A DNA stretch of 64,000 bases from Cupriavidus yeoncheonensis (GCF_905397275.1 NZ_CAJPUY010000008.1:124001-188000), one strand, 5' to 3'; positions 36,647-48,373 are shown, counted from the stretch's first letter. Notes: generated by a model not told the origin, from the letters alone. Numbers and translations are program-made.

Positions 36647-36886
36647 ATGGAAGTTGCCTTGTGGATCGCCGGTGCACTCGGCCTGATGGCGCTTGGCGCC
36701 ACCGTGACGTACCTGATCGCGATGGCCGTGCCGGAACCGGTATTCGAACGCGCCCAGCCGCATGGCCGCTACGCCGGGCTCGGGGCCGCGACAGACAGGC
36801 GCCGGGGTGGCGGCAGGCGCATTCGCCGGATGCGCATCCTGCCGGCTGCCCATCCTGTACTCCACGTGGTGCCGGTCCGCGCCTGA
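36647..36886 (+). CDS. Hypothetical small membrane protein (uncertain)
   Basis: A 79-residue frame starting MEVALWIAGALGLMALGATV, one clear transmembrane helix, preceded by GGAGCGGGA. After about residue 45 it becomes arginine-rich and unlike a normal protein; the +1 frame from 36762 reads a more natural stretch (GAGVAAGAFAGCASCRLP). A frameshift or a short real gene are both possible. It lies between convergent and divergent minus-strand genes. Confidence 0.4.
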   Translation: MEVALWIAGALGLMALGATVTYLIAMAVPEPVFERAQPHGRYAGLGAATDRRRGGGRRIRRMRILPAAHPVLHVVPVRA

Positions 36887-36901
36887 GCGGGACAACGGCC
36901 T

Positions 36902-37768
36902 TCAAGACTGCGGAAAGTCCCAGCGTTGCGACCAGTCCGATTCTTCACGCACGATGTCGTGGAGAATCCGGACCGCGTCGTCCAGGGCCTGGCGCCCCGG
37001 TGATTCGGCGTGGACGAGGAACACCGGATACGAGAATTCCGACGCGTCCTCCACGCGTTCCAGCACGCCGCTGTCCAGATAGCTCTGCACGACCCGCGTG
37101 CGGAAGTACCCGCTGCCGCCGTATTGCAGGATGTACTGCAGCGCCAGCGGACCGAGGTTGAAGTACAGCGACGACCTGGCGTAGCCCGGCAGCGCGCTGT
37201 CGTGCTGCCGGCGGAATTCCGGGCCCCAGTCGACATACACATAGGATCCGGCGCGCTGCGTGGAACGGATCTGGATCAGCTTTTCCTCCATCAGCTGCTC
37301 GACGTGCATGCCGGCGGCGTACTCCGGCTGGTAGACCAGCGCGGCGTCGAGCGTGCCAGACTGCAGCTTGCGCTGCAGCTCCGTGCCATCGCCGACTTCG
37401 GCGCGCACCGCATGGTCGGGCATCTGCTGGCGCAGGCGGGTGGCCCACAACAGCACCAGCGGATTGCCCAGGCTGATCTCCGCGCCGAACGTCAGCATGC
37501 TGCCCAGCCCTGCGGGCAGTGGCAGGTCGCGGCACGCCGCTTCCCACGTCTGCACGAGCTGGCTGGCATAGCCAAGGAAACGCTGGCCATCGGCGGTGAG
37601 TCTGGCACCGGCCTTGTTGCGGTCGAACAGCCTGCTGTTGAGCTGCGCTTCCAGGCTCTTGATGCGAGCGGTGACGGCGGTCTGCGTCACATGCAGCTTG
37701 TCGGCCGCCGCGAGCAGGCTGCCGGTCCGTACCACCTGGAGGAAAGTGCGGGCAAGTTCGATATCCAT
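36902..37768 (-). CDS. LysR-family transcriptional regulator
   Basis: A 288-residue regulator. The N-terminal winged helix is MDIELARTFLQVVRTGSLLAAADKLHVTQTAVTARIKSLE-like (residues 1-60), followed by a divergent effector domain. The target is unknown: no gene is transcribed divergently from it within 100 bp except the small minus-strand protein upstream. Confidence 0.9.
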   Translation of the reverse strand: MDIELARTFLQVVRTGSLLAAADKLHVTQTAVTARIKSLEAQLNSRLFDRNKAGARLTADGQRFLGYASQLVQTWEAACRDLPLPAGLGSMLTFGAEISLGNPLVLLWATRLRQQMPDHAVRAEVGDGTELQRKLQSGTLDAALVYQPEYAAGMHVEQLMEEKLIQIRSTQRAGSYVYVDWGPEFRRQHDSALPGYARSSLYFNLGPLALQYILQYGGSGYFRTRVVQSYLDSGVLERVEDASEFSYPVFLVHAESPGRQALDDAVRILHDIVREESDWSQRWDFPQS

Positions 37769-37863
37769 GCGAAGCGAAGCGGGCTGGACCGGTGGAGTGC
37801 CATGGGCCGCACAGCGGCGTGTCTGCCAACCTTACCATGCCCCTTGCGCATCGCGTGCGCCAC

Positions 37864-38229
37864 TTACCTTGCCGGCGCGGCAGGCGCGGGCGCGGCTGTC
37901 CTCACGGCGCGCGGCTGGCCCATCGGTGGCGGCACGCCTGGCAGTTCGACACGCGTCATCCCGGCTTGCGGCACGCGAACCGGCGCCATGCCTTCGGCTG
38001 CAGGCATGGCCTGACCGTTGTCGTAGCCGGTGGCGACGGATTCCAGGTAGCCCGGCGGAAACTTCTGTTCGGGGGTGACGGCGGATGGCGTGGGCAAGGT
38101 GCCCTGCGCCAGCGCCACGCTGTTGGCGCACAGCCCCAGCACACGCAGCAGGATCATGGTGCGCCGTGCCCGGCGCAGTACGGTACGGGCGCTCGGCGGC
38201 TCGCCTCGGGATTCGGAAGGGGTCGTCAT
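37864..38229 (-). CDS. Hypothetical secreted protein
   Basis: A 121-residue protein. After a basic N-terminus a hydrophobic stretch (MILLRVLGLCANSVALAQG) looks like a signal peptide or anchor, followed by a Pro/Ala-rich tail ending AAPAPAAPAR. GGAG lies 8 bases before the ATG at 38229. No family recognised. It follows the DUF1254 gene on the same strand but with a terminator between. Confidence 0.6.
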   Translation of the reverse strand: MTTPSESRGEPPSARTVLRRARRTMILLRVLGLCANSVALAQGTLPTPSAVTPEQKFPPGYLESVATGYDNGQAMPAAEGMAPVRVPQAGMTRVELPGVPPPMGQPRAVRTAAPAPAAPAR

Positions 38230-38372
38230 CACGGTTCTCCAGGGGGAGCCATCGCTCCGGTTGGGACATCGAGCACTGGGCTGCGCTCGACGCTCAATCC
38301 GCAACGACCATGCCACGCGCCCGACGGCCCGCGCGGCGCCCATTGCGCCACTCGCCGGAGCCGAAAAGAACG

Positions 38373-38394
38373 AACGGCGCCAACAGGCGCCGTT
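38373..38394 (-). terminator. Terminator of the DUF1254 gene
   Basis: A 9-bp perfect stem AACGGCGCC/GGCGCCGTT with a 4-nt loop, followed on the minus strand by CGTTCTTTTC, 41 bp after the stop. Confidence 0.7.
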
Positions 38395-38435
38395 TGCGGT
38401 GTTGGCCGCGGGCCAACAATCGGTATTTGATGACG

Positions 38436-39773
38436 CTAACGGCTGCGCACCAGGGGCGGCGGGTACCAGTTGCCACCGGTCAGCGCGGCATCCGGCCCAT
38501 AGGTGCGGAAGGTCAGGTGGTAGTCCTGCCCGCCCGGAGTGGGCAGCCAGTTGCCGTCCGGTGCGCCGGCCGGCTTCGTCGGGGCGAAGTACAGTGTCAG
38601 CGAACCGTCCTTGCCATATTGCAGGCGCGATTCCTTGTTGAGCAGGTACCGCTTCCTGGGGTTCTCCATCACGTGGAAATTGACAGTGTCGACCGCGATC
38701 ACGGACCAGAAATACCGCACGTGGGCAGCCGGAAGATCCGCCTTCGGGAACGTCATGGTGTAGGCGTTGGCGCCATTGAGCCGGCTTCCCTCGCCATCTG
38801 TGGCGCCCTGGAAGTACACAACCTCTTCCGCGGTATTGGCCCAGATACCGCTGAAATTGACGCGTGTCCGCGCCTTGTAGTCGCTGCCGTACTGGCCGAT
38901 GACCGCCGGGCGCGTCCAGCCGTCGCGCGGCGTCCCGATTTCCGTGGTCATGGACTGCATGAACTGCGGAATGGCCTTGTCCCGGATCACGCGGTCGACA
39001 CGTTCGCGCTGGGCCGGACTGGCCTCCACCTCCGCCGCGATCTGCCGCACCCGGGCCTGCAACGGCTCCATGCCAGGATTGATATCGGGCTCCGAATCGA
39101 GCGCCACGGCCGCCGCATCGAACGCCTCCACCCCGGGCAGCCGCGTATTGGCGAACTCCGGCGTGACCGGCACCGGAGCGATGTTCGGCGTGCCCGTCAT
39201 GCGGATCTGAATCTGGCGCTGCAGCTGCACGGCCTGCTTGCGGTTCTTGCCGATCTCCACGCGCGCCAGGACCCGTGCCGTCCTGCCAGGCAGGTCGATA
39301 CGGCGCACATCGGGCTGCAGCTGCACGCTGGCACCTTTCAGGCAGAGGCCGTAGCGGGCAGCCCCCCGCTGCGGATAGTTGCGCTCGTTGATGTTGGCGA
39401 CGGTCTCGCCCCAGCCGTTGAGGAACTGCACGGTGTAGTAGCGCCCCTTGATCAGCGGCACGCTGAAGACCATGCAGGTGCGCTCGTCCACACCGATCCA
39501 TGCCTCGCTATACAACACGTCCAGGTTCGGGTTGGCCCAGCTCACACCGCCGACGTCGCGGTGCAGCATCTCGTTCCAGCGAAAACCCTCCTTCTGGAAA
39601 TCGATCTGCTCCTGGCGCAGTACCAGCAGGCGCCCGAGCAGGTAGACATAGGCATCTGCGACTTCCTGGTCGGCGGCGGCATCGGGCGGCGGCGCAGAGG
39701 CTTGCTGCTTGTGCGCGCACGCCGACAGCAACGCGGCAACCGTGATGGACAACAGGGCGGCGTGAGGTCGCAT
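38436..39773 (-). CDS. DUF1254/DUF1214 lipoprotein
   Basis: A 445-residue protein with a lipobox LLSACAHK, then a DUF1254 domain (LGRLLVLRQEQIDFQKEGF, NPNLDVLYSEAWIGVDE) and a C-terminal DUF1214 domain (RYFWSVIAVDTVNFHVMENP, RKRYLLNKESRLQYGKDGSL). Such proteins are secreted beta-sandwiches of unknown function found in many environmental bacteria. I chose the ATG at 39773 because GGAG lies 6 bases upstream; 39779 has it adjacent. Confidence 0.85.
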   Translation of the reverse strand: MRPHAALLSITVAALLSACAHKQQASAPPPDAAADQEVADAYVYLLGRLLVLRQEQIDFQKEGFRWNEMLHRDVGGVSWANPNLDVLYSEAWIGVDERTCMVFSVPLIKGRYYTVQFLNGWGETVANINERNYPQRGAARYGLCLKGASVQLQPDVRRIDLPGRTARVLARVEIGKNRKQAVQLQRQIQIRMTGTPNIAPVPVTPEFANTRLPGVEAFDAAAVALDSEPDINPGMEPLQARVRQIAAEVEASPAQRERVDRVIRDKAIPQFMQSMTTEIGTPRDGWTRPAVIGQYGSDYKARTRVNFSGIWANTAEEVVYFQGATDGEGSRLNGANAYTMTFPKADLPAAHVRYFWSVIAVDTVNFHVMENPRKRYLLNKESRLQYGKDGSLTLYFAPTKPAGAPDGNWLPTPGGQDYHLTFRTYGPDAALTGGNWYPPPLVRSR

Positions 39774-39927
39774 GCGCATCTCCAGCTGATGGCTCGGGAC
39801 CCGACAGATTGCGCCAGCTTGCGCCACCGCGCAACGTCCGATTGCACCTCAATGTGCGCGATAAAACATAATGCTGCGCAGCCGCAACCCCGAAGGAATG
39901 TGCGGCCGCCGCGCCTACCCCTCGGCA

Positions 39928-40755
39928 CTATGCAGGCTTGACCGCCCATGCCAGCACCGCCGGCATCGGCACGACAAAGTCGTTGCCTTTCATGTAGGAC
40001 GCCACCGTGCCGCGCAGCACGGCACGGATCTCGTCGCGCGCCTTGGGGCTTTGCGCGCGCAGCGTGGCCGCGGCGCGCACCGTGCCTTGCGCCAGCGCGT
40101 CAAAGAGCTGGTCCGGCGTGGAGAAGCGCCACTGCTGCGGCACCTGGCGGCATGCCGCGGCGGTGAAGCCCGCGCCCTGCAAAGCGCCGATGCATTGCGA
40201 CGGATCGCTGAACTGGAAGAAGTTGGGACCGGCCGGCAGGCCCACATCCATCGAACCATAGGCCCGGATCGCGGCGTACACCGCGCCGAAACCGATGGCC
40301 CGTTCCGGCGCGTCCCACACCGTGAAGCCGATGCGACCGCCGGGACGCAGCACGCGAAAGGCTTCGCGCAGGGCCTGGTCAGGGTCGGTCAGGTGGCACA
40401 TGCCAAAGCCATTGACCACGGCATCGAAGCTGCCGGCTTCGAACGGCAGGTCCTGGGCATCGGCCTGCTCGAATCGCAGGCCCGGATGTGTCTTGCGCGC
40501 CAGCTCCACCTGAGCGGTGGAGAAATCGATGCCGATGGTGTCGGCACCGCGACGCGACGCCGCCGCTGCGACATAGCCGGCGCCGCTGGCGACGTCAAGC
40601 ACGCGCTGGCCGCTGGCCACCTGGGCACTGTCCAGCAAGGCGTCGATCGATTGCGTGGTGACAACCGTGAGCTGCTCGTGGTAGCGGCTGACAACGCCGG
40701 GATCTTCCCAGCCGGCCAGCTCGAAATCACGAAAACTCTCCCCCGTGTGATCCAT
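39928..40755 (-). CDS. Class I SAM-dependent methyltransferase
   Basis: A 275-residue methyltransferase of the UbiE/COQ5-like group. Motif I reads VLDVASGAGYVAAAASRRGA; later FEQADAQDLPFEAGSFDAVV and VLRPGGRIGFTVWD are motifs III-IV. Substrate unknown. A plausible promoter lies upstream at 40852-40880. Confidence 0.88.
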   Translation of the reverse strand: MDHTGESFRDFELAGWEDPGVVSRYHEQLTVVTTQSIDALLDSAQVASGQRVLDVASGAGYVAAAASRRGADTIGIDFSTAQVELARKTHPGLRFEQADAQDLPFEAGSFDAVVNGFGMCHLTDPDQALREAFRVLRPGGRIGFTVWDAPERAIGFGAVYAAIRAYGSMDVGLPAGPNFFQFSDPSQCIGALQGAGFTAAACRQVPQQWRFSTPDQLFDALAQGTVRAAATLRAQSPKARDEIRAVLRGTVASYMKGNDFVVPMPAVLAWAVKPA

Positions 40756-40851
40756 TGCACCCTCCCTTGGCGAAAAGTCGCTGCGGGGCGCTGGACTGCC
40801 GCCCGTTCTGGCGACGCGTGCCCTCCGGGCGCGTCGTCGCCAGACAAGCGA

Positions 40852-40880
40852 AGTATAGTCACCACGGGCCAGCCGGTCAG
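40852..40880 (-). promoter_or_regulatory. Putative promoter of the methyltransferase gene
   Basis: On the minus strand CTGACC (40875-40880), a 17-nt spacer and TATACT (40852-40857). Four of six and five of six consensus matches. A near-perfect 12-bp inverted repeat (40806-40844) lies in the leader. Confidence 0.45.
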
Positions 40881-40945
40881 CAGGGCGTGCGAGCCATCCC
40901 GCGCGGGACGCCAGAGGGCCGGTGCTGGCACGTCCAAACGGAGCG

Positions 40946-42286
40946 TCAGCGCGCTCCGCTCACGCGCCACACGGTATTGCCGACGTCGTCCGCGACCAGC
41001 AGTCCGCCGCGCTTGTCGATGGCCACACCGACCGGGCGGCCCTGCGCATCGCCATTCCGGTCGATGAAGCCGCTCAGCACGTCGAAGGGCGCGCCGTTGG
41101 GACGGCCGTTGTCGAACGGTACGAAGATCACCTTGTAGCCGGCGAGCGGCTTGCGGTTCCACGAACCGTGCTGGCTGACGAACATGCCGTGCTGGAACCG
41201 GGCAGGCAAGCTGTTGCCGGCCGCCGCGGTCATGCCCAGCGACGCCGTGTGCGCGCCTACCGCATAGTCCGGCACGATGGCCTTGGCAACCATGTCCGGC
41301 GCCGCCGGCTTGACGCGTTCATCCACATGCTGGCCGTAGTAGCTGTAGGGCCAGCCATAGAAGCCGCCGTCCCTGACCGAGGTGATGTAGTCCGGCACCA
41401 GGTCGCTGCCGATTTCGTCGCGCTCATTGACCGAGGTCCACAGCGCGCCGGTCACGGGCTCCCACGCCATGCCGTTGGGATTGCGCAGGCCGCTCGCGAA
41501 CACGCGGTGCTGCCCGGTCGCGCGGTCGACTTCCCAGATGGCCGCGCGTCCTGCTTCCTGGTCGATGCCGTTCTCGCCCACATTGCTGTTCGAACCCACG
41601 GTCACATACAGCTTGCTGCCATCGGGGCTGGCGATGATGTTCTTGGTCCAGTGGTGGTTGATCGGACCGCCGGGCAGTTCCACCACCTTCTGCGCCGGCG
41701 CCGTGATGCTGGTCTGCCCCGGCTGGTACGGAAAGCGCAGCACGGCATCGGTATCGGCCACGTAGAAGTCATTGCCCACCAGCACCATGCCGAACGGCGA
41801 GTGCAGGTCTTTCAGGAATACCGAGCGCACGTCGGCCACGCCGTCGCCATTGGTGTCGCGCAGCAGCGTGATGCGGTTGGCGCTGGGCGTGCCCGCGCCC
41901 GCGCGCGCCTGCATCTTCTTCATGATCCAGCCACGAATGCCCTTGCCGTCGTCAGGCTTGGGCGGTGCGTTGGTTTCGGCGACGAGCACGTCGCCGTTGG
42001 GCAGCACGTAGACCCAGCGCGGATGGTCGAGCTTGCCGGCAAAGGCCACGACGGACAGGCCCTCGGCGGCCGTCGGCTTGGCGCCATCGGCCCAGCCTTT
42101 CGCCGGTGCGATATGGATGGTCGGAATCGCGGTCTGGTTCGGCTCAGGCAATTGCGGCGTGGGACCGAAGCCCGCTTCCGAAGGAAGCTTCGCCGATTCG
42201 CCGCACCCGGCCAGGACCATGGCAAGAGTGAGCGTGGCTATGGTGCCCGCTCGTGAATGCGACATGGGGAGACGTGGCTGCGGCAT
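40946..42286 (-). CDS. Sorbosone/glucose dehydrogenase-like beta-propeller lipoprotein
   Basis: A 446-residue periplasmic lipoprotein (lipobox VLAGCGES) with a six-bladed propeller of the PQQ-dependent sugar dehydrogenase type. Recognisable parts are [49 protein letters not shown] and [10 protein letters not shown]. The ATG at 42286 has a near-perfect AGGAGGTG at the right distance. Cofactor and substrate cannot be told from sequence alone. Confidence 0.85.
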   Translation of the reverse strand: MPQPRLPMSHSRAGTIATLTLAMVLAGCGESAKLPSEAGFGPTPQLPEPNQTAIPTIHIAPAKGWADGAKPTAAEGLSVVAFAGKLDHPRWVYVLPNGDVLVAETNAPPKPDDGKGIRGWIMKKMQARAGAGTPSANRITLLRDTNGDGVADVRSVFLKDLHSPFGMVLVGNDFYVADTDAVLRFPYQPGQTSITAPAQKVVELPGGPINHHWTKNIIASPDGSKLYVTVGSNSNVGENGIDQEAGRAAIWEVDRATGQHRVFASGLRNPNGMAWEPVTGALWTSVNERDEIGSDLVPDYITSVRDGGFYGWPYSYYGQHVDERVKPAAPDMVAKAIVPDYAVGAHTASLGMTAAAGNSLPARFQHGMFVSQHGSWNRKPLAGYKVIFVPFDNGRPNGAPFDVLSGFIDRNGDAQGRPVGVAIDKRGGLLVADDVGNTVWRVSGAR

Positions 42287-42423
42287 GGTGGCACCTCCTG
42301 GCAAAGCAGGTCCTGCCTTGACTATAGGTGCGCACCCGGGCCATCTCTGTCAGTGCGGGCGAAGCGCGCTGTAGGAGTTTGCCCGACACGCGCGCCTTCG
42401 CAGCGCGTGCATCGGCCGCTGCT

Positions 42424-43128
42424 TCAGCCGCGATGCGGCGTATCGAGGCCCTTGATCACGGCCGGCCTGGCCACGAATGCTTCGAGCGCGCGCGTCACAT
42501 GCGGAAAATCCGCAATGCCCACCAGCTCGCCGGCCTCGTAGAACCCGAGCAGGTTGCGTACCCACGGGAAGGTCGCGATATCGGCAATGCTGTAGTCCTG
42601 GCCCATGATCCATGGCCGGTCGGCCAGCCGCTCGTTCAGCACGTTGAGCAATCGGCGGCTTTCGGCCACATAGCGGTCGCGCGGGCGCTTGTCCTCGTAG
42701 TCCTTGCCGGCAAAGCGGTTGAAGAAGCCCACCTGGCCGAACATGGGTCCGATGCCTCCCATCTGGAACATCACCCACTGGATGGTCTCGTACCGGCCGG
42801 CAGCATCGGCGGGCACGAGCTTGCCGGACTTGTCGGCCAGATACAGCAGGATGGCGCCCGACTCCCACAACGGCAGCGGCTTGCCGCCCGGCCCATTGGG
42901 ATCGATGATGGCCGGGATCTTGTTGTTGGGATTGAGCGAAAGAAACTCCGGCGACAACTGGTCGTTGTGGTCGAAGCGCACCAGATGCGGCTCGTAGGGC
43001 AGCCCGGTCTCCTCCAGCATGGTCGACACTTTCACGCCGTTCGGCGTGGGCAGCGAATACAGCTGGATGCGGTCAGGATGCTGCGCTGGCCATTTGCGGG
43101 TAATAGGAAATGCGGACAGATCGGACAC
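42424..43128 (-). CDS. Glutathione S-transferase family protein (YghU/YfcG-like)
   Basis: A 234-residue GST. The thioredoxin-like domain (IQLYSLPTPNGVKVSTMLEE) has the NPNNKIPAI cis-proline loop and ESGAILLYLA glutathione site. The helical domain follows. I chose the GTG at 43128 because AGGAG lies 5 bases before it (43129-43138 region); no ATG is as well placed. Members often act as disulfide-bond oxidoreductases. Confidence 0.88.
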   Translation of the reverse strand: MSDLSAFPITRKWPAQHPDRIQLYSLPTPNGVKVSTMLEETGLPYEPHLVRFDHNDQLSPEFLSLNPNNKIPAIIDPNGPGGKPLPLWESGAILLYLADKSGKLVPADAAGRYETIQWVMFQMGGIGPMFGQVGFFNRFAGKDYEDKRPRDRYVAESRRLLNVLNERLADRPWIMGQDYSIADIATFPWVRNLLGFYEAGELVGIADFPHVTRALEAFVARPAVIKGLDTPHRG

Positions 43129-43429
43129 GTAGGCTCCTGGCGATGGGCGCCACCGCATGGCGGCCGCGCCTAAAGCGCGATGATAAACCGCCCCTGCCAC
43201 CGTTGCAGGCGGCGCCGTGAGCATCGCGAGAAACTGGTGCGCAAGCTCAACGTACACAACACAGCCGGACTGACAGCGTGTGACGCGCGGCATGGCGTGC
43301 TGGCCGGATAGCCGCAACGATCAGCGTGAAGCGTCAGATAAAAACCGGGAGAGGAAAAACGGGAATTCGGCAGAAGGCCGAGGAGACACGAGGCAGGAAG
43401 GCGCGCGTCAGGAAAACAGAAAAGCGGAG

Positions 43430-43504
<75 letters not shown>

Positions 43505-43523
43505 GACGTCCGGTGCCGGGCAC

Positions 43524-43599
43524 TGGAGCGGGAGACGAGTCTCGAACTCGCGACCTCAACCTTGGCAAGGTTGCGCTCTACCAACTGAGCTACTCCCGC
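43524..43599 (-). tRNA. tRNA-Gly (anticodon GCC)
   Basis: A 76-nt cloverleaf on the minus strand: acceptor GCGGGAG/CTCCCGC with one wobble region, anticodon stem CAACC/GGTTG with loop TTGCCAA, T-loop TTCGAGA, encoded CCA. Confidence 0.96.
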
Positions 43600-43604
43600 G
43601 TTGC

Positions 43605-43680
43605 TGGCTCCCCGACCTGGGCTCGAACCAGGGACCTACGGATTAACAGTCCGGCGCTCTACCGACTGAGCTATCGGGGA
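43605..43680 (-). tRNA. tRNA-Asn (anticodon GTT)
   Basis: A 76-nt cloverleaf on the minus strand: acceptor TCCCCGA/TCGGGGA, anticodon loop CTGTTAA, T-loop TTCGAGC, encoded CCA. First of a co-transcribed Asn-Gly-Thr cluster with spacers of 5 and 19 bp. Confidence 0.96.
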
Positions 43681-43811
43681 ACAACGCTTCCTCATCAGAG
43701 GAGGCCGGATTGTACAACGATTGACCGGCGGGGTGTCAAGGGTCGAAGGCAGATTTTTGTTGCTCTTCCAGCGCCATGGCCGGGCGGGACGAAGGCAACA
43801 ATGCACAGGCC

Positions 43812-43845
43812 CCACGGACCGAAAGACGTTGCCTTCGGTCCGTGG
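43812..43845 (-). terminator. Inverted repeat after the chemoreceptor gene
   Basis: A 12-bp perfect stem CCACGGACCGAA/TTCGGTCCGTGG with a 10-nt loop, 1 bp after the stop. No U-tract follows on the minus strand, so termination is only probable. Confidence 0.5.
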
Positions 43846-43846
43846 C

Positions 43847-45550
43847 TCAGAACGTTTCCCAATCCTCCGTGTTGCCGCTCAGCCGCGGCGCCACATGCTT
43901 CAAGGGCTTGTGTGTCGTTGCGGCATCCGCCTCGCCAGACCTGACAGGATTCGTCCCGGGTCGTGCCTGCATGTCATTGCGGGAACCCCGCGAACGCGAG
44001 GCCGCAACCGTCTCGTCGCCAAGCCGGAAGAACATCACCTCGGCCTTCATCTTGCCGGCCTGCTCTTCCAGGGACTGGGCCGCTGCTGCGGATTCCTCGA
44101 CCAAGGCCGCATTCTGCTGGGTCACGGCGTCAATCTGGCTGATCGCCTGGTGCACCTGCTCGATGCCCTGGCTTTGCTCGTCCGACGCCGCGGATATTTC
44201 TCCCACGATCTGCGATACCTGGCCGATGGCCTGCTTCACCTGCTCCATGGACTCCCCGACCTTGATGGCCTGCCGTTCGCCCTCTTGCACCAGCATTGAC
44301 GACGTCGCGATCAGGTCCTTGATTTCCTTTGCCGCCGAGGAAGAGCGCTGCGCCAGCGAACGCACCTCGCCGGCCACCACCGCGAAGCCACGCCCTTGCT
44401 CTCCGGCACGCGCGGCCTCCACGGCGGCGTTCAGCGCCAGGATATTGGTTTGAAAGGCGATCCCTTCGATCAGTCCGGTAATCTCGGAGATCTTTGCCGA
44501 GCTTGCGCTGACCTTGCCGATGGTCTGCATCATGCCGTCCACTTCCGCATCACTGGCTTCGGTCATATTGCGCGCCGCCAACGCCAGGCCGTTTGCCTGG
44601 CGCGCGTTTTCGGCGTTCAGCCTCACGGTCTGCGTGAGCTCGGTCATGCTGGCAGCCGTCTGTTCGAGCGAGGATGCCTGCTCTTCGGTGCGCGACGACA
44701 GATCCATGTTGCCACTGGCAATCTGCCTGGACGCCACCATGACCGATTCGCTTGCATCGCGGATGCCGCGCACGGTGCCGGTAAGCTGCCGGGCCATCTG
44801 CTGCATGGCGTTGAGCAGCAGTCCGAATTCCCCCTTGGCGTCGCCAACGATCTCTCCGTCCAGGCGGCCTTGCGCGATGTCGCCTGCCAAACGCACCGCC
44901 TGGTCCAGCGGCCTGGACACCGCGCGAACCAGATAGATTGCCGCGCCAACACCCAGGAGCGTTCCAATGCCGATCAGAGCGCCCCCCGCCCACATGATGG
45001 CCTTGCTGTGGGCAGAGCTTTCGGCATTGGCGTCCCTGGCCTGGGCAATATTGGATGCGAAATCGGCAGAGAACAGTTCCGTCAGCTTGTCACCGACGGG
45101 AGTGATTTCCTTCGCCTGAAATGCGGCTGCGGCCGTGTAGTCCTCACTCTCAAGAATCGTCAGTTCTTGTTGTACCGAAACCTGGTACTTCTTCATCAGC
45201 ACGTCAATCTGGTCCGCAATCTCGCGTTCCTGTTCATCGGTGACGCCACTTGGGTAGTAGGATCTCCAGGCCTCGCCTGCCTGGCTCTGCAACTCACGAA
45301 TCCTCGGGATATGCGTCTGCACCTTCTCCGCGTGTGTCCGCCACAGGAGGAGGCGCACATTCAGCGTCGATGCGCGGGTTTTGGCCAGCTGGGTAACTGG
45401 AACCACGTTGTTATCGTAGGTTGCTTGCAGCCTGTCATTAAGACTGGACATCCCGATCAGGCCAAAGAAGCCGATGACAAGCAAGAGCAGACTGCTGATT
45501 GCCAGCGTCAAGATGATCTTGAACCTGATCGTCTGAAAGAGTTTCTGCAT
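43847..45550 (-). CDS. Methyl-accepting chemotaxis protein
   Basis: A 567-residue transmembrane chemoreceptor. Transmembrane helix 1 is residues about 10-32; a periplasmic four-helix-bundle ligand domain follows to about 190; a second helix, a HAMP domain and a signalling domain come next. The signalling tip contains [20 protein letters not shown]. The chain ends in EDWETF, close to the NWETF pentapeptide that binds the adaptation enzyme CheR, so it should be a high-abundance-type receptor. Ligand unknown. Confidence 0.93.
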   Translation of the reverse strand: MQKLFQTIRFKIILTLAISSLLLLVIGFFGLIGMSSLNDRLQATYDNNVVPVTQLAKTRASTLNVRLLLWRTHAEKVQTHIPRIRELQSQAGEAWRSYYPSGVTDEQEREIADQIDVLMKKYQVSVQQELTILESEDYTAAAAFQAKEITPVGDKLTELFSADFASNIAQARDANAESSAHSKAIMWAGGALIGIGTLLGVGAAIYLVRAVSRPLDQAVRLAGDIAQGRLDGEIVGDAKGEFGLLLNAMQQMARQLTGTVRGIRDASESVMVASRQIASGNMDLSSRTEEQASSLEQTAASMTELTQTVRLNAENARQANGLALAARNMTEASDAEVDGMMQTIGKVSASSAKISEITGLIEGIAFQTNILALNAAVEAARAGEQGRGFAVVAGEVRSLAQRSSSAAKEIKDLIATSSMLVQEGERQAIKVGESMEQVKQAIGQVSQIVGEISAASDEQSQGIEQVHQAISQIDAVTQQNAALVEESAAAAQSLEEQAGKMKAEVMFFRLGDETVAASRSRGSRNDMQARPGTNPVRSGEADAATTHKPLKHVAPRLSGNTEDWETF

Positions 45551-45862
45551 GAGGGTTCCTAAGTCAGGGATTCGATCACGACTCCGGAACTCTGCAATGC
45601 AACTTCAGCCCGAGTAGCGGAGACGAACCACCCAGGGCAAGGTGACTCGCGTACTCGCAATACGTTGACTGAGATGTCGGTCTGGCGCGGCGGAAGATTG
45701 ATCCCCGCATGACGATAGATTGACCCCGCCCCGTAATCACCCCACTGACTTTATGTGATTGGAAATCATGAAATGGGGCGACTACCACGCGGCGGTTCAG
45801 GCGGCCATATATCCAAAGGCGGATCGGCCAGTAGCCAGAAGAACTATTGGCTTTCCATGTTC
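45551..45862. other. Intergenic region upstream of the chemoreceptor
   Basis: Contains two near-identical blocks, AGATTGATCCCCGC and AGATTGACCCCGCC (about 45706-45732), and A/T-richer DNA. Short open frames here are not convincing. It joins the LysR remnant. Confidence 0.4.
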
Positions 45863-47245
<1,383 letters not shown>

Positions 47246-47259
47246 CGCGCGCGGCGTGG

Positions 47260-47613
47260 TCAGCCCCCCGGGCTCTCCATGCCGCGGCGCTGCCGGGCCT
47301 TCGCGCCATAGTAGGCGCCGATCTGCTTCTGCGTGACGAAGCCGGTCTTCTTGGTGTCGATCTTGTCGAAGCTCTTCGCCACCTCCGGCATGCCGGCCTC
47401 GGCCTCCTGGCGGCTGAGCTTGCCGTCGTGGTCAGCGTCGGCCGCGTTGAACTTCTCGGTGAACCTGGCCTTGGCTTCCTTGGCGTTCATCGGCTGCTGC
47501 TGCGGCTGCTGCGGCTGCTGGGGCGGTTGCTGCGGCGGTTGCTGTGCTCCCGCCTGAGCGGCGACCAACATCCCGGCCAGCATCGCACCGGCAACCCATA
47601 CGCGTGTCGTCAT
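47260..47613 (-). CDS. Secreted EF-hand protein
   Basis: A 117-residue protein with a signal peptide (ends AGA at about 23), a Gln/Pro repeat (QQPPQQPPQQPQQPQQQP) and two EF-hands. The first, DADHDGKLSRQE (Asp59, 61, 63, Glu70), has canonical calcium ligands. The second, DTKKTGFVTQKQ (86-97), lacks most acidic ligands and ends in Gln. GGAGAAGGAG precedes the start. Possible periplasmic calcium binder; partner unknown. Confidence 0.85.
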   Translation of the reverse strand: MTTRVWVAGAMLAGMLVAAQAGAQQPPQQPPQQPQQPQQQPMNAKEAKARFTEKFNAADADHDGKLSRQEAEAGMPEVAKSFDKIDTKKTGFVTQKQIGAYYGAKARQRRGMESPGG

Positions 47614-47719
47614 CTGCGTCTCCTTCTCCGTGGTGGTTTCGAAGCAGCCTGCGCGGCGTGATCGCGCACGGGCCAGCGATAGTGAACCAGAAATCGGCTA
47701 CGCCGAACAGGGCACGCCG

Positions 47720-48373
47720 TCAGTCCCGGTCTGGCGCGCCCGGGGGGAACAGCTCCCGGTAAGGCCGCGCCTCGTCCACCGCGCGGGCGAATGCCGGCCG
47801 CGACAGCAGCCGGCTGCGGTAGGCCCGCACATGGCTCAGCCCGGGGTTGATCGGGTGAACCCAGTCGGCGTAGAACAGAGACGGCGCCGCGGCGCAATCC
47901 GCCAGGCTGAACGCGCCGGCCGCGGCCCACTCGCGCTTTGCGAGCACCCCGTCCAGCCACTGGTAGGCGGTGTCGAGCAGCTTCCTGGCATCGGCGACGC
48001 CCGACGCATCGCGATGCTCCGGCGCGCGGATGTAGTCGAACACGATGCGCTGCATCGGCGTCATGATGTAGTTGTCGAAGAAGCGGTCCATCATGCGGAC
48101 TTCGAGCGCCGCGTCCGGGTCCTGCGGAATCCAGCGCACGGGGCCGCGATGATGCGTGTCGAGGTACTCGATGATGATGCTCGACTCCATCACGCTGCGC
48201 CCGGCATCGACCAGCAACGGCATGCGTTTCAGCGGCCAGAGCGCGGCGTGTTCGGCAAGTATGTCGGCGTGGTCCGGCGACAGCATGCGCCATTCGAACG
48301 GGATGCCGTTCTCGTACAACGCGATCAGGACCTTCTGGCAGTACGAGGAAAACGGGTGCGCATACAGCTGCAT
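47720..48373 (-). CDS. Glutathione S-transferase family protein
   Basis: A 217-residue GST with N-terminal thioredoxin-like fold (MQLYAHPFSSYCQKVLIALY), LKRMPLLVD cis-proline region and MESSIIIEYLD glutathione site. The FSSYCQK position holds Ser and Cys, either of which could be the active residue. Substrate unknown. Confidence 0.9.
   Translation of the reverse strand: MQLYAHPFSSYCQKVLIALYENGIPFEWRMLSPDHADILAEHAALWPLKRMPLLVDAGRSVMESSIIIEYLDTHHRGPVRWIPQDPDAALEVRMMDRFFDNYIMTPMQRIVFDYIRAPEHRDASGVADARKLLDTAYQWLDGVLAKREWAAAGAFSLADCAAAPSLFYADWVHPINPGLSHVRAYRSRLLSRPAFARAVDEARPYRELFPPGAPDRD

Noticed and set aside
45700..45760. Insertion-sequence end near the LysR remnant
   Set aside because: Two short near-identical blocks exist, but no transposase, terminal inverted repeat or target duplication is visible.
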